A DNA stretch of 64,000 nucleotides from Pseudarthrobacter polychromogenes (lineage in GTDB: Bacteria > Actinomycetota > Actinomycetes > Actinomycetales > Micrococcaceae): positions 609,779 to 673,778 of the forward strand of contig NZ_BMKU01000001.1 of NCBI RefSeq assembly GCF_014644495.1, written 5' to 3'. Every line of letters begins with the position of its first letter. Positions within the stretch are counted from its first letter, which is position 1. Below the pieces are notes generated by a model. It saw only the letters and a list, made by a program, of their open reading frames with translations. It was not told the DNA's origin and did not search any database. Shown piece after piece: positions 8,520 through 17,336 of the stretch. The position numbers and the translations under genes were made by a program.

Positions 8520-9998
8520 TTAGTTGCCGGTCAGCTTCTCGCGCAGGGCGGCGAGAGCCTCGTCGGATGCAAGCGTGCCTGCACCGGTGTTGGACTCAGC
8601 AGCCGGCTCCGAGGAGTAGCTGGTGGTGCCGGAATCGCTGTCACCGGACGTTGCAGCAGCAGCGTCGTCGGCAGCGTGCTGGGCAACCTGCTTCTTGTGG
8701 GCTTCCCAGCGGGTCTGGGCGTCAGCGTACTGCTGCTCCCAGGCGGCGCGCTGGTTCTCGTAGCCTTCAAGCCACTCGTTGGACTCGGGATCGAAGCCCT
8801 CGGGGTACTTGTAGTTGCCCTCTTCGTCGTACTCTGCGGCCATGCCGTACAGAGCGGGATCGAATTCGGTGCTGTCGGCGTCGACGCCCTCGTTGGCCTG
8901 CTTGAGGGACAGCGAGATGCGGCGGCGTTCCAGGTCGATGTCGATGACCTTGACGAACAGCTCGTCGCCAACGGAGACAACCTGCTCGGCCAGTTCCACG
9001 TGGCGGACAGCCAGCTCGGAGATGTGGACCAGGCCTTCGATGCCGTCTTCGACGCGGACGAACGCACCGAACGGAACGAGCTTGGTGACCTTACCCGGAA
9101 CAACCTGGCCGAGGGCGTGGGTGCGGGCGAAGGTCTGCCACGGATCTTCCTGCGTAGCCTTGAGCGACAGGGAAACACGCTCGCGGTCCAGGTCTACCTC
9201 GAGAACCTCGACGGTGACTTCCTGGCCAACCTCGACAACCTCGGACGGGTGGTCGATGTGCTTCCAGGACAGCTCGGAAACGTGAACCAGGCCGTCTACG
9301 CCGCCCAGGTCCACGAAGGCACCGAAGTTGACGATGGAGGAAACGACGCCGGGACGGACCTGGCCCTTTTCCAGCTTGTTGAGGAACGTGGAGCGGACCT
9401 CGGACTGGGTCTGCTCGAGCCATGCACGGCGGGACAGAACAACGTTGTTGCGGTTCTTGTCCAGCTCGATGATCTTGGCTTCGATCTGCTGGCCGATGTA
9501 CGGAGCCAGGTCGCGCACACGGCGCATCTCGACGAGGGATGCGGGCAGGAAGCCGCGCAGGCCGATGTCGAGGATAAGACCACCCTTGACGACCTCGATG
9601 ACGGTACCGGTGACAACACCGTCTTCTTCCTTGACCTTCTCGATGTCGCCCCAGGCACGCTCGTACTGAGCACGCTTCTTGGAGAGGATCAGGCGGCCTT
9701 CTTTGTCTTCCTTGGTGAGCACCAGGGCTTCGACCTGATCGCCAACGGAGACGACGTCTCCGGGATCAACGTCGTGCTTGATGGACAGCTCACGGGAGGG
9801 GATGACACCTTCGGTCTTGTAACCGATGTCGAGCAGGACTTCATCGCGGTCGACCTTGACGACGGTACCTTCGACGAGGTCTCCGTCGTTGAAGTACTTG
9901 ATGGTGGCGTCGACAGCTGCGAGGAAGTCCTCAGCGGTACCGATGTCGTTAATGGCGACTACGGGGGTACCGGGCTTCTCGGTGGAGGTGATGGTCAT
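8520..9998 (-). CDS. rpsA: 30S ribosomal protein S1
   Basis: A 492-aa S1 protein with four S1/OB-fold repeats, at roughly residues 35-110, 125-190, 208-278 and 293-365. Each has the usual pattern, for example GVVSSIVNFGAFVDLGGVDG and GLVHVSELSW. An acidic, Gln/Ala-rich tail of about 120 residues follows and probably is disordered. This is the four-repeat actinobacterial form; E. coli S1 has six. S1 binds mRNA at the 30S subunit and helps initiate structured messages. The start ATG at 9998 has GGAG 11 bases upstream, and a long leader precedes it. The gene sits between polA and coaE, as in mycobacteria. Confidence 0.97.
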   Translation of the reverse strand: MTITSTEKPGTPVVAINDIGTAEDFLAAVDATIKYFNDGDLVEGTVVKVDRDEVLLDIGYKTEGVIPSRELSIKHDVDPGDVVSVGDQVEALVLTKEDKEGRLILSKKRAQYERAWGDIEKVKEEDGVVTGTVIEVVKGGLILDIGLRGFLPASLVEMRRVRDLAPYIGQQIEAKIIELDKNRNNVVLSRRAWLEQTQSEVRSTFLNKLEKGQVRPGVVSSIVNFGAFVDLGGVDGLVHVSELSWKHIDHPSEVVEVGQEVTVEVLEVDLDRERVSLSLKATQEDPWQTFARTHALGQVVPGKVTKLVPFGAFVRVEDGIEGLVHISELAVRHVELAEQVVSVGDELFVKVIDIDLERRRISLSLKQANEGVDADSTEFDPALYGMAAEYDEEGNYKYPEGFDPESNEWLEGYENQRAAWEQQYADAQTRWEAHKKQVAQHAADDAAAATSGDSDSGTTSYSSEPAAESNTGAGTLASDEALAALREKLTGN

Positions 9999-10153
9999 GT
10001 AGTAGGGGCTCCGTTGTGGATAGTTAGTTGATCAGGCGACCACCACTTCCGGGTACTGACCCGGAGGCGGAGCGCGGCGGATTTGCCGGGTCATCCTGAT
10101 TGCGCGGCGTTGACATGCAACCAAAGCTGGGCACACGTAACACACGCCCGTTC

Positions 10154-10183
10154 ATTCTAGTGGTTGCCCGTTACGAGGGTCAA
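10154..10183 (-). promoter_or_regulatory. rpsA promoter, with a leader of about 150 nt
   Basis: On the minus strand TTGACC (10183-10178) and TAGAAT (10159-10154) are separated by 18 bp, the best vegetative promoter match in the left part of the window. Transcription from about 10147 gives a 5' leader of about 150 nt before rpsA, long enough for autogenous control as known for S1 in other bacteria. I did not recognise a specific leader fold. Confidence 0.75.
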
Positions 10184-10217
10184 AGCGAGGCACGCCGGCT
10201 TGACGTGTCCTTGCAGT

Positions 10218-11516
10218 TCAGAAGTGGGTGAGGCAGTGCGTTGCCCGCTCCACCGCGAACATTTGCCGCGCTTTCAGGGCGGCGCCGGGCGTGTTTTCGG
10301 TGATCCGCCCCGCCGCGGCCAGCGTGACTGGACACACCCCGCCCAGGTAGATCGAGGACAGAGCGGAGACATCCAGCGCCAGATCCGCCTGCGCGGCGTC
10401 CGGCAGGCGCTCGACGGCGGCCTGGCCGCCGTCGACGTTCAGGGCGTATCTTCCCGCCGTGAGGCCGAGCGGATCCGCAACGGCGAAAACAAGCCGTCCG
10501 TCCACGGGGTAGTGCCGGGCTTCCAGCGCCTTGGCAGCATCGAGGATGCGGAGCCACAGCATGTCCCGGCTGTCCGATGAATCGATGCAGCGCGGGTCCT
10601 CGAGTGCCCAGGCCAGCGGATCGTCAATGGGCGCTTCGTTCCACGAGACGCGCTCCACCAGGTCGATGGCGCCCAGGAACTGCCACAACTCCAGGTAGGC
10701 ATCATTGCTGCCGGCCAGCAGGTCCACTACTTCTACCGTGTAGGGCTCGGTGTCCCAGCCGAGGAACTTGTAGGAGACATAGCCGTCGATGTCGCCGCCC
10801 GGACCGTAGTGGAGTGCAACCTTGATGGCCGGATCCTCCTTGCCGTCGCGGGCCAGGGATCCGGATGCAAGCTGCCGGTACCAGTCCTGCCGGCCGATGG
10901 ACCCCGGGGTAAGCCGGTGCACCCGCTCGAAGACCTCCGGCGCCAGTTGCAGCAGGGCCTTGGGATCTGCAATCTCCACGCTTCCCGAAGGCAGGTGCCG
11001 CAGGTTGAAGCGCGCGGTGGTGTCCACCTTGACTGCGCGTTCAAAGCTTGAGACGCCGTAACCGAATCGGCCGTAGATGGCCCCCTCCGAGGCAGTCAGG
11101 GCAGCCATGGCAATGCCGTCCTCCTTGGCGAGTCGCAGGTCCTCGCTCATCATGCGCCGCAACAGGCCGCGCCGCCGGTGGGAGGTACGGACCGTCACCG
11201 ACGTGACCATCTGGGATTCGAGCATCCGGCCAAATCCGATATTGAGGGTCTTGCGGAAGGTTGCGAAGGTAGCCACCGGCACCGTTGCCGGCATGGAGGA
11301 CGGCGCCACCGCGCCAGTCTGGTAGACGCCGGTGAGCACGCGGCCGTCAGCCTCGTACGTGGCGAGCGACTTTGCCACATGCTCGGGCGCCCTGGTGGAT
11401 TCGTGGAACCCGAAAGAGACAGCACGCGACCACGCTTCCGCCTCCGCGTAACCGTCCTTGCCCTCGGAGACCGCGCCAAAGCGCCGGATTTCATAGTTGC
11501 CACTCAGTTCAGCCAC
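10218..11516 (-). CDS. Eis-like GNAT N-acetyltransferase with SCP2-type C-terminal domain
   Basis: A protein of about 432 aa of the Eis family. The first half contains tandem GNAT folds; the acetyl-CoA loop is VRTSHRRRGLLRRMM. The last 110 residues form a sterol-carrier-like domain ending in Phe, and in Eis proteins the C-terminal carboxylate takes part in catalysis. Mycobacterial Eis acetylates aminoglycosides at several amines and also protein lysines; the natural substrate here is unknown. I choose the GTG at 11516, reading VAELSGNYEI, because TAGGCT lies seven bases upstream. The ATG at 11534 would put that -10 box inside the gene. Confidence 0.85.
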   Translation of the reverse strand: MAELSGNYEIRRFGAVSEGKDGYAEAEAWSRAVSFGFHESTRAPEHVAKSLATYEADGRVLTGVYQTGAVAPSSMPATVPVATFATFRKTLNIGFGRMLESQMVTSVTVRTSHRRRGLLRRMMSEDLRLAKEDGIAMAALTASEGAIYGRFGYGVSSFERAVKVDTTARFNLRHLPSGSVEIADPKALLQLAPEVFERVHRLTPGSIGRQDWYRQLASGSLARDGKEDPAIKVALHYGPGGDIDGYVSYKFLGWDTEPYTVEVVDLLAGSNDAYLELWQFLGAIDLVERVSWNEAPIDDPLAWALEDPRCIDSSDSRDMLWLRILDAAKALEARHYPVDGRLVFAVADPLGLTAGRYALNVDGGQAAVERLPDAAQADLALDVSALSSIYLGGVCPVTLAAAGRITENTPGAALKARQMFAVERATHCLTHF

Positions 11517-11523
11517 GGTTACG

Positions 11524-11529
11524 AGCCTA
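11524..11529 (-). promoter_or_regulatory. Leaderless-type -10 box of the eis-like gene
   Basis: TAGGCT on the minus strand ends seven bases before the GTG at 11516, identical in hexamer and spacing to the box before polA and to that before the YciO-type gene. This is the main argument for the GTG start. Confidence 0.5.
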
Positions 11530-11767
11530 GTCATGGCCCGCGGCCGTCGCCAGTCACGCACGCACCACATTCGCAGCTCCGCTGCAGGCACCCGCCTTCG
11601 GCATCCTGTTCAAATACAGCTGCAGCATCCTGGGCCAATGCACAGTGCGCGGGCAGCCTTGGGGGTCTAAGTTAGAGCAGGACGTGACGCGCTTCACAAG
11701 CGGGGGACAAGCGGTCTGCGCCCCACGCGAATTTTCTGCCCGCAGTACCCGACCCTAGCGAGGACAC

Positions 11768-13225
11768 ATGCAAGTTTCCCAAGCGGAACAAACACCGGAC
11801 GCATCCCTGCTGAAAGTCCTGGGCAACTGGGACGCCCTGGCACTCGGATTCGGAGCCATGATCGGCTTCGGCTGGGTGGTCCTCACCGGCGGCTGGATCG
11901 CGTCGGCCGGCACCATGGGGGCCGTCCTGGCAATGATCACCGGCGGCGCCATCATGGGCGTGGTGGGCCTGACCTACGCCGAGCTGACAGCGGCCATGCC
12001 GAAGGCCGGCGGTGAGCACAACTTCCTGCTCCGCGGGATGGGCCCCCGGTGGTCCTTCATCGGTTCCTGGGCCATCACCGGCGGGTACATCACCATCGTC
12101 GCCTTTGAGGCCGTGGCACTGCCCCGGACAGCGCAATACCTTTTTCCGAACCTCAGCCAGATCCCCCTGTGGGAAGTGGCGGGCTACCAGGTGCACCTGA
12201 CATGGGCGCTGGTCGGGGCAGTGGCAGCAGTGGTGATCACCGGAATCAACATCCTCGGTGTGAAGCTTGCCGGCGTTGCCCAGACGTTCGTGGTGGTTTT
12301 CCTGCTCGTCATTGGCCTGATGCTGGTATTCGGCTCCTTCGTTGGAGGTTCGGCGACCAACATGGAGCCCTTCTTCACGGGTGGCCTGAACGGCTACTTC
12401 GCTGTCCTGGTGGTTGTCCCGTTCCTGTTCGTGGGCTTCGACGTCATCCCGCAGTCAGCCGAAGAAGTGAACATCCCGGCCCGGCAGATAGGCAGGCTCG
12501 TCGTCGTCGCCGTCATCCTCGCAACCATCTGGTACGTCATGACAGTTTTGACCACGTCCTCGGCGATGCCCGCGGGCGAGATCGCACAGGCCGATATTGC
12601 AACAGCCGATGCCATGGGTGCGCTGTTCGGCAGTGACGTGATGGCGAAGATCCTCATTGCCGGTGGCATCGCGGGAATCCTGACCTCATGGAACTCGCTG
12701 CTTCTGGGCGCCTCGCGACTGATGTTCTCGATGGCGCGTTCCGGAATGCTGCCCGCGTGGTTCGCCAAGCTGCATCCGAAGTACCGCACTCCGGTCAACG
12801 CGCTCCTGTTCATCGGCGTGCTGTCCTTCGTTGCGCCGTTCTTCGGCGTATCGATGCTCGGCTGGCTTGTGGATTCGGGGGCGCCCAGCATCGTTATTGC
12901 CTACATCCTGGTCGCCGTGGTGTTTGTGATCCTGCGCCGGCGCGAGCCCGGTATGGACCGGCCGCTCCGCGTGGGCGGCCGGGGCAACGGCGGCATCGGC
13001 ATCGGCATCACCGCTGTGGTTCTCTGCGTCGGGCTCCTCAGCCTCTACATGCCCGGCATGCCCGCAGCCCTCACCCCGCCGCCATGGATCCTGTTCGGCC
13101 TCTGGTGGGTGCTTGGAGCAGTCCTCCTGTTCCGCATCCCGTCCGGCATCACCCCCGGCGAGGACGCGGAGCACAACCTCCTGGAGCGGCTGAGGCAGCG
13201 GCGGGAGTCGGCAAGGAACAGCTGA
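11768..13225 (+). CDS. APC family amino acid/polyamine permease
   Basis: A 485-aa secondary transporter with about twelve hydrophobic segments. The first carries GFGAMIGFGWVVLTGGW, the unwound glycine-rich helix 1 that binds substrate in the APC fold. AELTAAMPKAGGEHNF follows helix 2, the usual APC signature. The C-terminal 30 residues are charged and cytoplasmic. Members import amino acids, ethanolamine or polyamines with H+ or by exchange; no catabolic partner is adjacent, so the substrate cannot be assigned. A GAGGA precedes the ATG. It is monocistronic and closed by the hairpin at 13263. Confidence 0.88.
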   Translation: MQVSQAEQTPDASLLKVLGNWDALALGFGAMIGFGWVVLTGGWIASAGTMGAVLAMITGGAIMGVVGLTYAELTAAMPKAGGEHNFLLRGMGPRWSFIGSWAITGGYITIVAFEAVALPRTAQYLFPNLSQIPLWEVAGYQVHLTWALVGAVAAVVITGINILGVKLAGVAQTFVVVFLLVIGLMLVFGSFVGGSATNMEPFFTGGLNGYFAVLVVVPFLFVGFDVIPQSAEEVNIPARQIGRLVVVAVILATIWYVMTVLTTSSAMPAGEIAQADIATADAMGALFGSDVMAKILIAGGIAGILTSWNSLLLGASRLMFSMARSGMLPAWFAKLHPKYRTPVNALLFIGVLSFVAPFFGVSMLGWLVDSGAPSIVIAYILVAVVFVILRRREPGMDRPLRVGGRGNGGIGIGITAVVLCVGLLSLYMPGMPAALTPPPWILFGLWWVLGAVLLFRIPSGITPGEDAEHNLLERLRQRRESARNS

Positions 13226-13262
13226 CAGGCAGCCCTCCCTGGGAGGGGCTGGGCTTACCGGC

Positions 13263-13307
13263 AACGCAGAAGAGGTGGGACGGTTTCCGTCCCACCTCTT
13301 CTGCGTT
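13263..13307. terminator. Hairpin between the convergent permease and polA genes
   Basis: A perfect 20-bp inverted repeat (13263-13282 and 13288-13307) with a 5-nt loop separates two convergent genes. No U-tract follows on either side, as is common for actinobacterial hairpins; it probably acts in both directions. Confidence 0.8.
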
Positions 13308-13316
13308 GTGCGTGGC

Positions 13317-16175
13317 TTAGTGTCCGGCGTCGTACCAGCTGGGTCCGACGCCGATCTGGACCTCCAGCGGAACGCTGAGGTCCGCTGCGGCGGCCATCTG
13401 CTCGGTCACCAGTTTCTCCACCGCTGCGCGTTCGCCCGTGGCGACTTCCAGGACGAGTTCGTCATGGACCTGGAGCAGCATCCGTGATTTCAGTCCCTGG
13501 GTCTTCAGTTCAGCGTGGACACCGAGCATGGCACGCTTGATGATGTCCGCCGCCGAGCCCTGGATGGGGCTGTTCAGTGCGATGCGCTCGGCGTTTTCGC
13601 GCAGCTGCCTGTCCGTGCTGGTCAGGTCCGGCAGGTACCGGCGGCGGCCCTCGATGGTGGCGGTGTAGCCGTCCACGCGGGCCTGGTCGACGACGCCGCG
13701 GAGGTAGTCCCGGACGGCGCCGAACCGGTCGAAGTAGTCCTTCATGAGGGTGCGTGCCTCATCCACGGAGATCTCCAACTGCTTGGACAGGCCGAAGGAC
13801 GTCAGGCCGTAGGCCAGGCCATAGGACATGGCCTTCACCTTGGAGCGCATGGCGCTGGTGACCTCTTCGGTGGGCACGTGGAAGATGTTCGAGCCGACGA
13901 ACCGGTGGAGGTCCTCGCCGTCCCTATAGGCCTGGATGAGGCCCTGGTCGCCGGACAGGTGCGCCATGATGCGCATTTCAATCTGCGAGTAGTCTGCGGA
14001 CAGCAGGCATTCATAGCCCTCCCCCACCACGAAAATGCCGCGGACGCGCCGGCCTTCCTCGCTGCGGATGGGGATGTTCTGCAGGTTGGGGTTGTTGGAG
14101 GAGATCCGGCCTGTTGCTGCCACGTTCTGCGCGTACGTGGTGTGGATGCGGCCGTCCTCTGCCACCGATTTCTTCAGGGATTCAAGCATCTGGCGCAGCT
14201 TGGCGGCCTCCCGGTGCGCCATCAGCTGCACCAGGAACTCGTGCCCGGTCTTTTCCAGCAGGTTCTTCAGCGAGGCCGCATCCGTGGTGTAGCCCGACTT
14301 GATCTTCTTGGTCTTGGGCAGCTGGAGTTCCTCGAACAGGACAGTCTGGAGCTGCTTGGGCGAGCCCAGGTTGACTTCGTGGCCGATCGCCGCGAAGGCC
14401 TGCTCCTGCGCCTGGTCGATGACCCTGGCAAGGTCGGCGAGCTGGTCGTCCATGCGTGCCATGTCGATGCCGATGCCGGCGAGTTCCATGTCCGCCAGGA
14501 CCCGGCTGACGGGCAGCTCCAGGGTGGACAGGAGTTCCTCGGCCCGGCGCTCCTTCAGTTCCGATTCGAAGTAGCTGCTGAGGGCAAGGACGACGGCGGC
14601 GGCCTGGACCAGTGCGTCGGCGGCGGCATCGTCCTCGCCGTCGAAGGAGAGCTCCAGCTGCCCTGCCTTGGCTGTTGCGCCCGGGATGCCCACGTTCAGG
14701 TGGTGCTGGGCCAGCTCGGCGAGTTCATAGGTGCGCCGGTCGGGCTGGATCAGGTAACCGGAGATGGAGGTATCGTCCACGACGCCTTCCAGCTCCAGCC
14801 CACGGGAGGTCAGGGCTTTGAGGGCGGCCTTGAAGCCGTGCATGACCTTCGGAGAGCCGGGGTCGCGCAGCCAGGCAGCCAGGACGTTCTCCGTGTCGGC
14901 GTCCTGTCCGGACAGGTCAATGTAGGCGGCGGCGCCGTCCCGTACGATGGCCAGCGCTGCGGCGTCCTCGCCGATGCGGCCAGGGATAAGGTCCACAGCG
15001 AGGGCGGAGCGTTGTCCGGCGCCGGCGGCCAGGAATGCGGACAGTTCCGCGGCGTCAGCCGGGGTGACGTACTCGGGAGTGTCGATGCTCTCCCGCTCGG
15101 CGGCCGGCTTGTCCTCATCGCCGTACAGCGCGAAGAGCCTGTTGCGGATGGTCTTGAATTCGAGCTTGTCGAAGAGGTCCTCAAGTGCTGCCTGGTCCGG
15201 GCGCGGCTTGTACAGGTCATCGAGTGTGACGGGGAGTTCAAGGTCCGTGTGGAGCTGGTTCAGCCGGCGGTTCCGCTTCACGGCGTCGACGTTCTCGCGC
15301 AGCGCGTCGCCCACCTTGCCGCCAATGGAATCCAGGTGTTCCAGGACGCCCTCAAGCCCCCCGTAGAGGTTGATCCACTTGGCCGCGGTCTTCGGTCCGA
15401 CGCCGGGCACGCCCGGGAGGTTGTCCGCAGTTTCGCCCACCAGTGCGGCGAGGTCGGAGTACCTGCCGGGGCTGACGAAGTACTTTGCCTCGATGGCGGC
15501 GGCATCCATCCGCGGAATATCGCTGACGCCCTTCTTGGGGTACAGCACAAAGACGTTGTCCGTGATGAGCTGGAACGCGTCCCGGTCCCCTGACACCAGC
15601 AGAACCTCGTACCCTGCCTTTTCACCCATGGCCGCGAGGGTGGCCAGGATGTCGTCAGCCTCATAACCGGGCATTTTGATGGTCTTGATGCCCCAGGCCT
15701 CCATGACCTGCCCAATGAGGTCGATCTGGTTGTTCATTTCCCGGGGAGTTTCGTTCCGGCCACCCTTGTATTCGCTGTATTCGGTCTTGCGGTGGGTGGA
15801 CTCGTCAGAGACGTCGAAGGCCACGGCGATGTGGGTTGGCTGCTGCTCCTTGATCAGGTTGATCAGCATGGAGGTAAATCCGTGGATGGCGTTGGTGTGC
15901 TGCCCGTTGGTGGTTGAGAACTTGTCCGCAGGGAGCGCGAAAAAAGCGCGGAATGCCATGGAGTGGCCGTCCAATACCAGCAGCCGCGGCTGGCCGGTCA
16001 TGGGGACTACGGGGGCGGCGGTCGCTGAAACGGACCCGCCGGCCGGGACCCCAACGTTGTCCTGGCCTGCACCTTCCCCGACTGCAGCGTCTCCGAGGGC
16101 GATTGAGCCCTGCGGGGCGTTGTCCTCCTGCAGGGTCTGGGACGGGAAAGGGGCCGGTTTGGTTGTTTCACTCAC
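13317..16175 (-). CDS. polA: DNA polymerase I
   Basis: A 952-aa family A polymerase. The 5'-nuclease domain begins at LLVLDGHSMAFRAFF. A degenerate 3'-5' exonuclease-like domain lacks the usual acidic triad, as in other actinobacteria. The polymerase motifs are complete: A is LLSADYSQIEMRIM, B is RSKVKAMSYGLAYG and C is QVHDELVLE. It fills gaps in excision repair and removes RNA primers. About 60 low-complexity residues precede the nuclease domain. I choose the GTG at 16175 because TAGGCT lies seven bases upstream. ATGs at 16196 and 16001 are alternatives, while the long extension to 16499 is antisense to the thioesterase gene. Confidence 0.95.
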   Translation of the reverse strand: MSETTKPAPFPSQTLQEDNAPQGSIALGDAAVGEGAGQDNVGVPAGGSVSATAAPVVPMTGQPRLLVLDGHSMAFRAFFALPADKFSTTNGQHTNAIHGFTSMLINLIKEQQPTHIAVAFDVSDESTHRKTEYSEYKGGRNETPREMNNQIDLIGQVMEAWGIKTIKMPGYEADDILATLAAMGEKAGYEVLLVSGDRDAFQLITDNVFVLYPKKGVSDIPRMDAAAIEAKYFVSPGRYSDLAALVGETADNLPGVPGVGPKTAAKWINLYGGLEGVLEHLDSIGGKVGDALRENVDAVKRNRRLNQLHTDLELPVTLDDLYKPRPDQAALEDLFDKLEFKTIRNRLFALYGDEDKPAAERESIDTPEYVTPADAAELSAFLAAGAGQRSALAVDLIPGRIGEDAAALAIVRDGAAAYIDLSGQDADTENVLAAWLRDPGSPKVMHGFKAALKALTSRGLELEGVVDDTSISGYLIQPDRRTYELAELAQHHLNVGIPGATAKAGQLELSFDGEDDAAADALVQAAAVVLALSSYFESELKERRAEELLSTLELPVSRVLADMELAGIGIDMARMDDQLADLARVIDQAQEQAFAAIGHEVNLGSPKQLQTVLFEELQLPKTKKIKSGYTTDAASLKNLLEKTGHEFLVQLMAHREAAKLRQMLESLKKSVAEDGRIHTTYAQNVAATGRISSNNPNLQNIPIRSEEGRRVRGIFVVGEGYECLLSADYSQIEMRIMAHLSGDQGLIQAYRDGEDLHRFVGSNIFHVPTEEVTSAMRSKVKAMSYGLAYGLTSFGLSKQLEISVDEARTLMKDYFDRFGAVRDYLRGVVDQARVDGYTATIEGRRRYLPDLTSTDRQLRENAERIALNSPIQGSAADIIKRAMLGVHAELKTQGLKSRMLLQVHDELVLEVATGERAAVEKLVTEQMAAAADLSVPLEVQIGVGPSWYDAGH

Positions 16176-16182
16176 AGGTGCC

Positions 16183-16188
16183 AGCCTA
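16183..16188 (-). promoter_or_regulatory. Leaderless-type -10 box of polA
   Basis: TAGGCT on the minus strand ends seven bases before the polA GTG at 16175. It lies only six bases from the divergent thioesterase start, so the -35 region of polA must fall within that gene. Confidence 0.5.
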
Positions 16189-16194
16189 GTTGCC

Positions 16195-16713
16195 ATGATG
16201 GACAATTTCACGCCCGGCCCCTTCGCCGAGGAGCTTTCTGCCGCCGGCATCCCTGAGCACCTGCACGCCTGGCTTGGTCGGTTCGGGATTGGTGCACTGG
16301 TGGTGAAAATGGGGATCCGGTTCCAGGAGATGAGCCCCGAGCGCAGCGTTGCCACCATGCCGGTGGAGGGCAACACACAGGTCGCTGGAATCCTGCACGG
16401 CGGGGCGCACGTGGTGCTCGCCGAAACACTGGGGTCCTTCGCCGCAGCGATGCACGCCGGGCCGGGCCGCCATGCAGTGGGCATCGAGGTCAACGCCACC
16501 CATCACCGCTCCATCTCCACCGGAACCGTGACGGGAACGTGCACCGCCATCCATTTGGGACGGACCCTGGCCACCCATGAGATCGTGATGACTGACGAGC
16601 AGGGCAGGCGGCTGTCCACGGCACGCATCACCAACATGATCCGGGACAACGTCCCGAGCCCGGTCCAAAAGGGGTCGATCACTCCATCGCAGGGAACGAC
16701 TGACGACGGCTGA
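16195..16713 (+). CDS. PaaI-type hotdog-fold thioesterase
   Basis: A 172-aa protein of the PaaI/YdiI thioesterase family. The hotdog helix region reads QVAGILHGGAHVVLAETLGS, with His and Gly at the thioester site and the Glu of AETLGS in the position of the catalytic base. The closing strands read GIEVNATHHRSIST. Such enzymes hydrolyse acyl-CoA esters, including phenylacetyl-CoA derivatives or DHNA-CoA in menaquinone synthesis, which actinobacteria need; the specific substrate cannot be read here. Two consecutive ATGs at 16195 and 16198 are possible starts. The gene is divergent from polA with almost no space between. Confidence 0.85.
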   Translation: MMDNFTPGPFAEELSAAGIPEHLHAWLGRFGIGALVVKMGIRFQEMSPERSVATMPVEGNTQVAGILHGGAHVVLAETLGSFAAAMHAGPGRHAVGIEVNATHHRSISTGTVTGTCTAIHLGRTLATHEIVMTDEQGRRLSTARITNMIRDNVPSPVQKGSITPSQGTTDDG

Positions 16714-16739
16714 CAGTGACGATGCCGACGGCGGCCGCG

Positions 16740-16745
16740 TAACCT
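16740..16745 (+). promoter_or_regulatory. Leaderless-type -10 box of the lipoprotein gene
   Basis: TAACCT ends six bases before the ATG at 16752, supporting a separate leaderless transcript although the thioesterase gene ends only 38 bp upstream. Confidence 0.45.
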
Positions 16746-16751
16746 CAACCC

Positions 16752-17177
16752 ATGGGAAGGATCAGCGGAATCTGGGTTGTCGGTGTCTTATTGCTGCTGA
16801 CCGCGTGTTCCGCTGCGCCTGCGTCAATTGCTGAATCTGAACACGCGGGCGGGCTCCCTGTACAAGCAATCACTGCGACTCAGGACTCCTCCGGCCGAGA
16901 CCTTGCATACCCTTTTCCGACGGCAGGCTGGCTGGACGGCGGCGCCAGCTTCGCCATTGTGCTGGCCGGCAGTTCGAGCTGCCCTGCGTTTCCGTCCTCC
17001 ATCGACGTTGCCGATGCTTACACCATTAAGCTTGGCCTCGACACCCGCGGCGGACCCGCCTGCACAGCCGACATGGCGCCACGCACCTACATCATCAGGA
17101 CTCCTTCCGATATAGACAGTTCGCGTCAGGTGACACTCCTGTTTGGCGAAACCACCGTGGCGCTGCCGCCGCTGTAG
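16752..17177 (+). CDS. Small putative lipoprotein of unknown function
   Basis: A 141-aa protein with a lipoprotein signal: one Arg in the n-region, a hydrophobic stretch, and the lipobox LTAC with Cys at about residue 19. The mature part of about 120 residues has no recognised domain. It contains three further cysteines (SSCPAFPSS, GGPACTAD) that could form disulfides outside the membrane. A two-strand pattern near the end, RQVTLLFGETTVALPPL, suggests a small beta-rich fold. It sits between a thioesterase and a DUF222-HNH gene, neither informative about function. I do not recognise a named family. Confidence 0.7.
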   Translation: MGRISGIWVVGVLLLLTACSAAPASIAESEHAGGLPVQAITATQDSSGRDLAYPFPTAGWLDGGASFAIVLAGSSSCPAFPSSIDVADAYTIKLGLDTRGGPACTADMAPRTYIIRTPSDIDSSRQVTLLFGETTVALPPL

Positions 17178-17336
17178 CCGACCGGCTGCCGGGCCCAATC
17201 GGCGACGGCACAAGTCGCCTGGACGCCAACATGCGGGGCAGGATTGGCGGTTTCCGCTGGCAGCAAAGCCTCCTGGGAAATCTTCCGCGGGTGTGCTGTC
17301 CGCGTGATTGTCAGACCCTCCCCCGATGATGGGTTT

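Noticed and set aside
8469..10031. A 520-codon open frame on the plus strand opposite rpsA
   Set aside because: It is an antisense mirror of the repetitive S1 domains. The minus-strand protein is full-length and has a good promoter.
13515..15593. A 692-codon open frame on the plus strand opposite polA
   Set aside because: It mirrors polA codons in a high-GC gene, lacks recognisable domains and is rich in Val, Gly and Leu repeats. polA motifs are complete on the minus strand.
16176..16499. Extension of polA by 108 residues to an upstream ATG
   Set aside because: That region is antisense to the thioesterase gene and lacks polymerase similarity. A TAGGCT box places the start at 16175.
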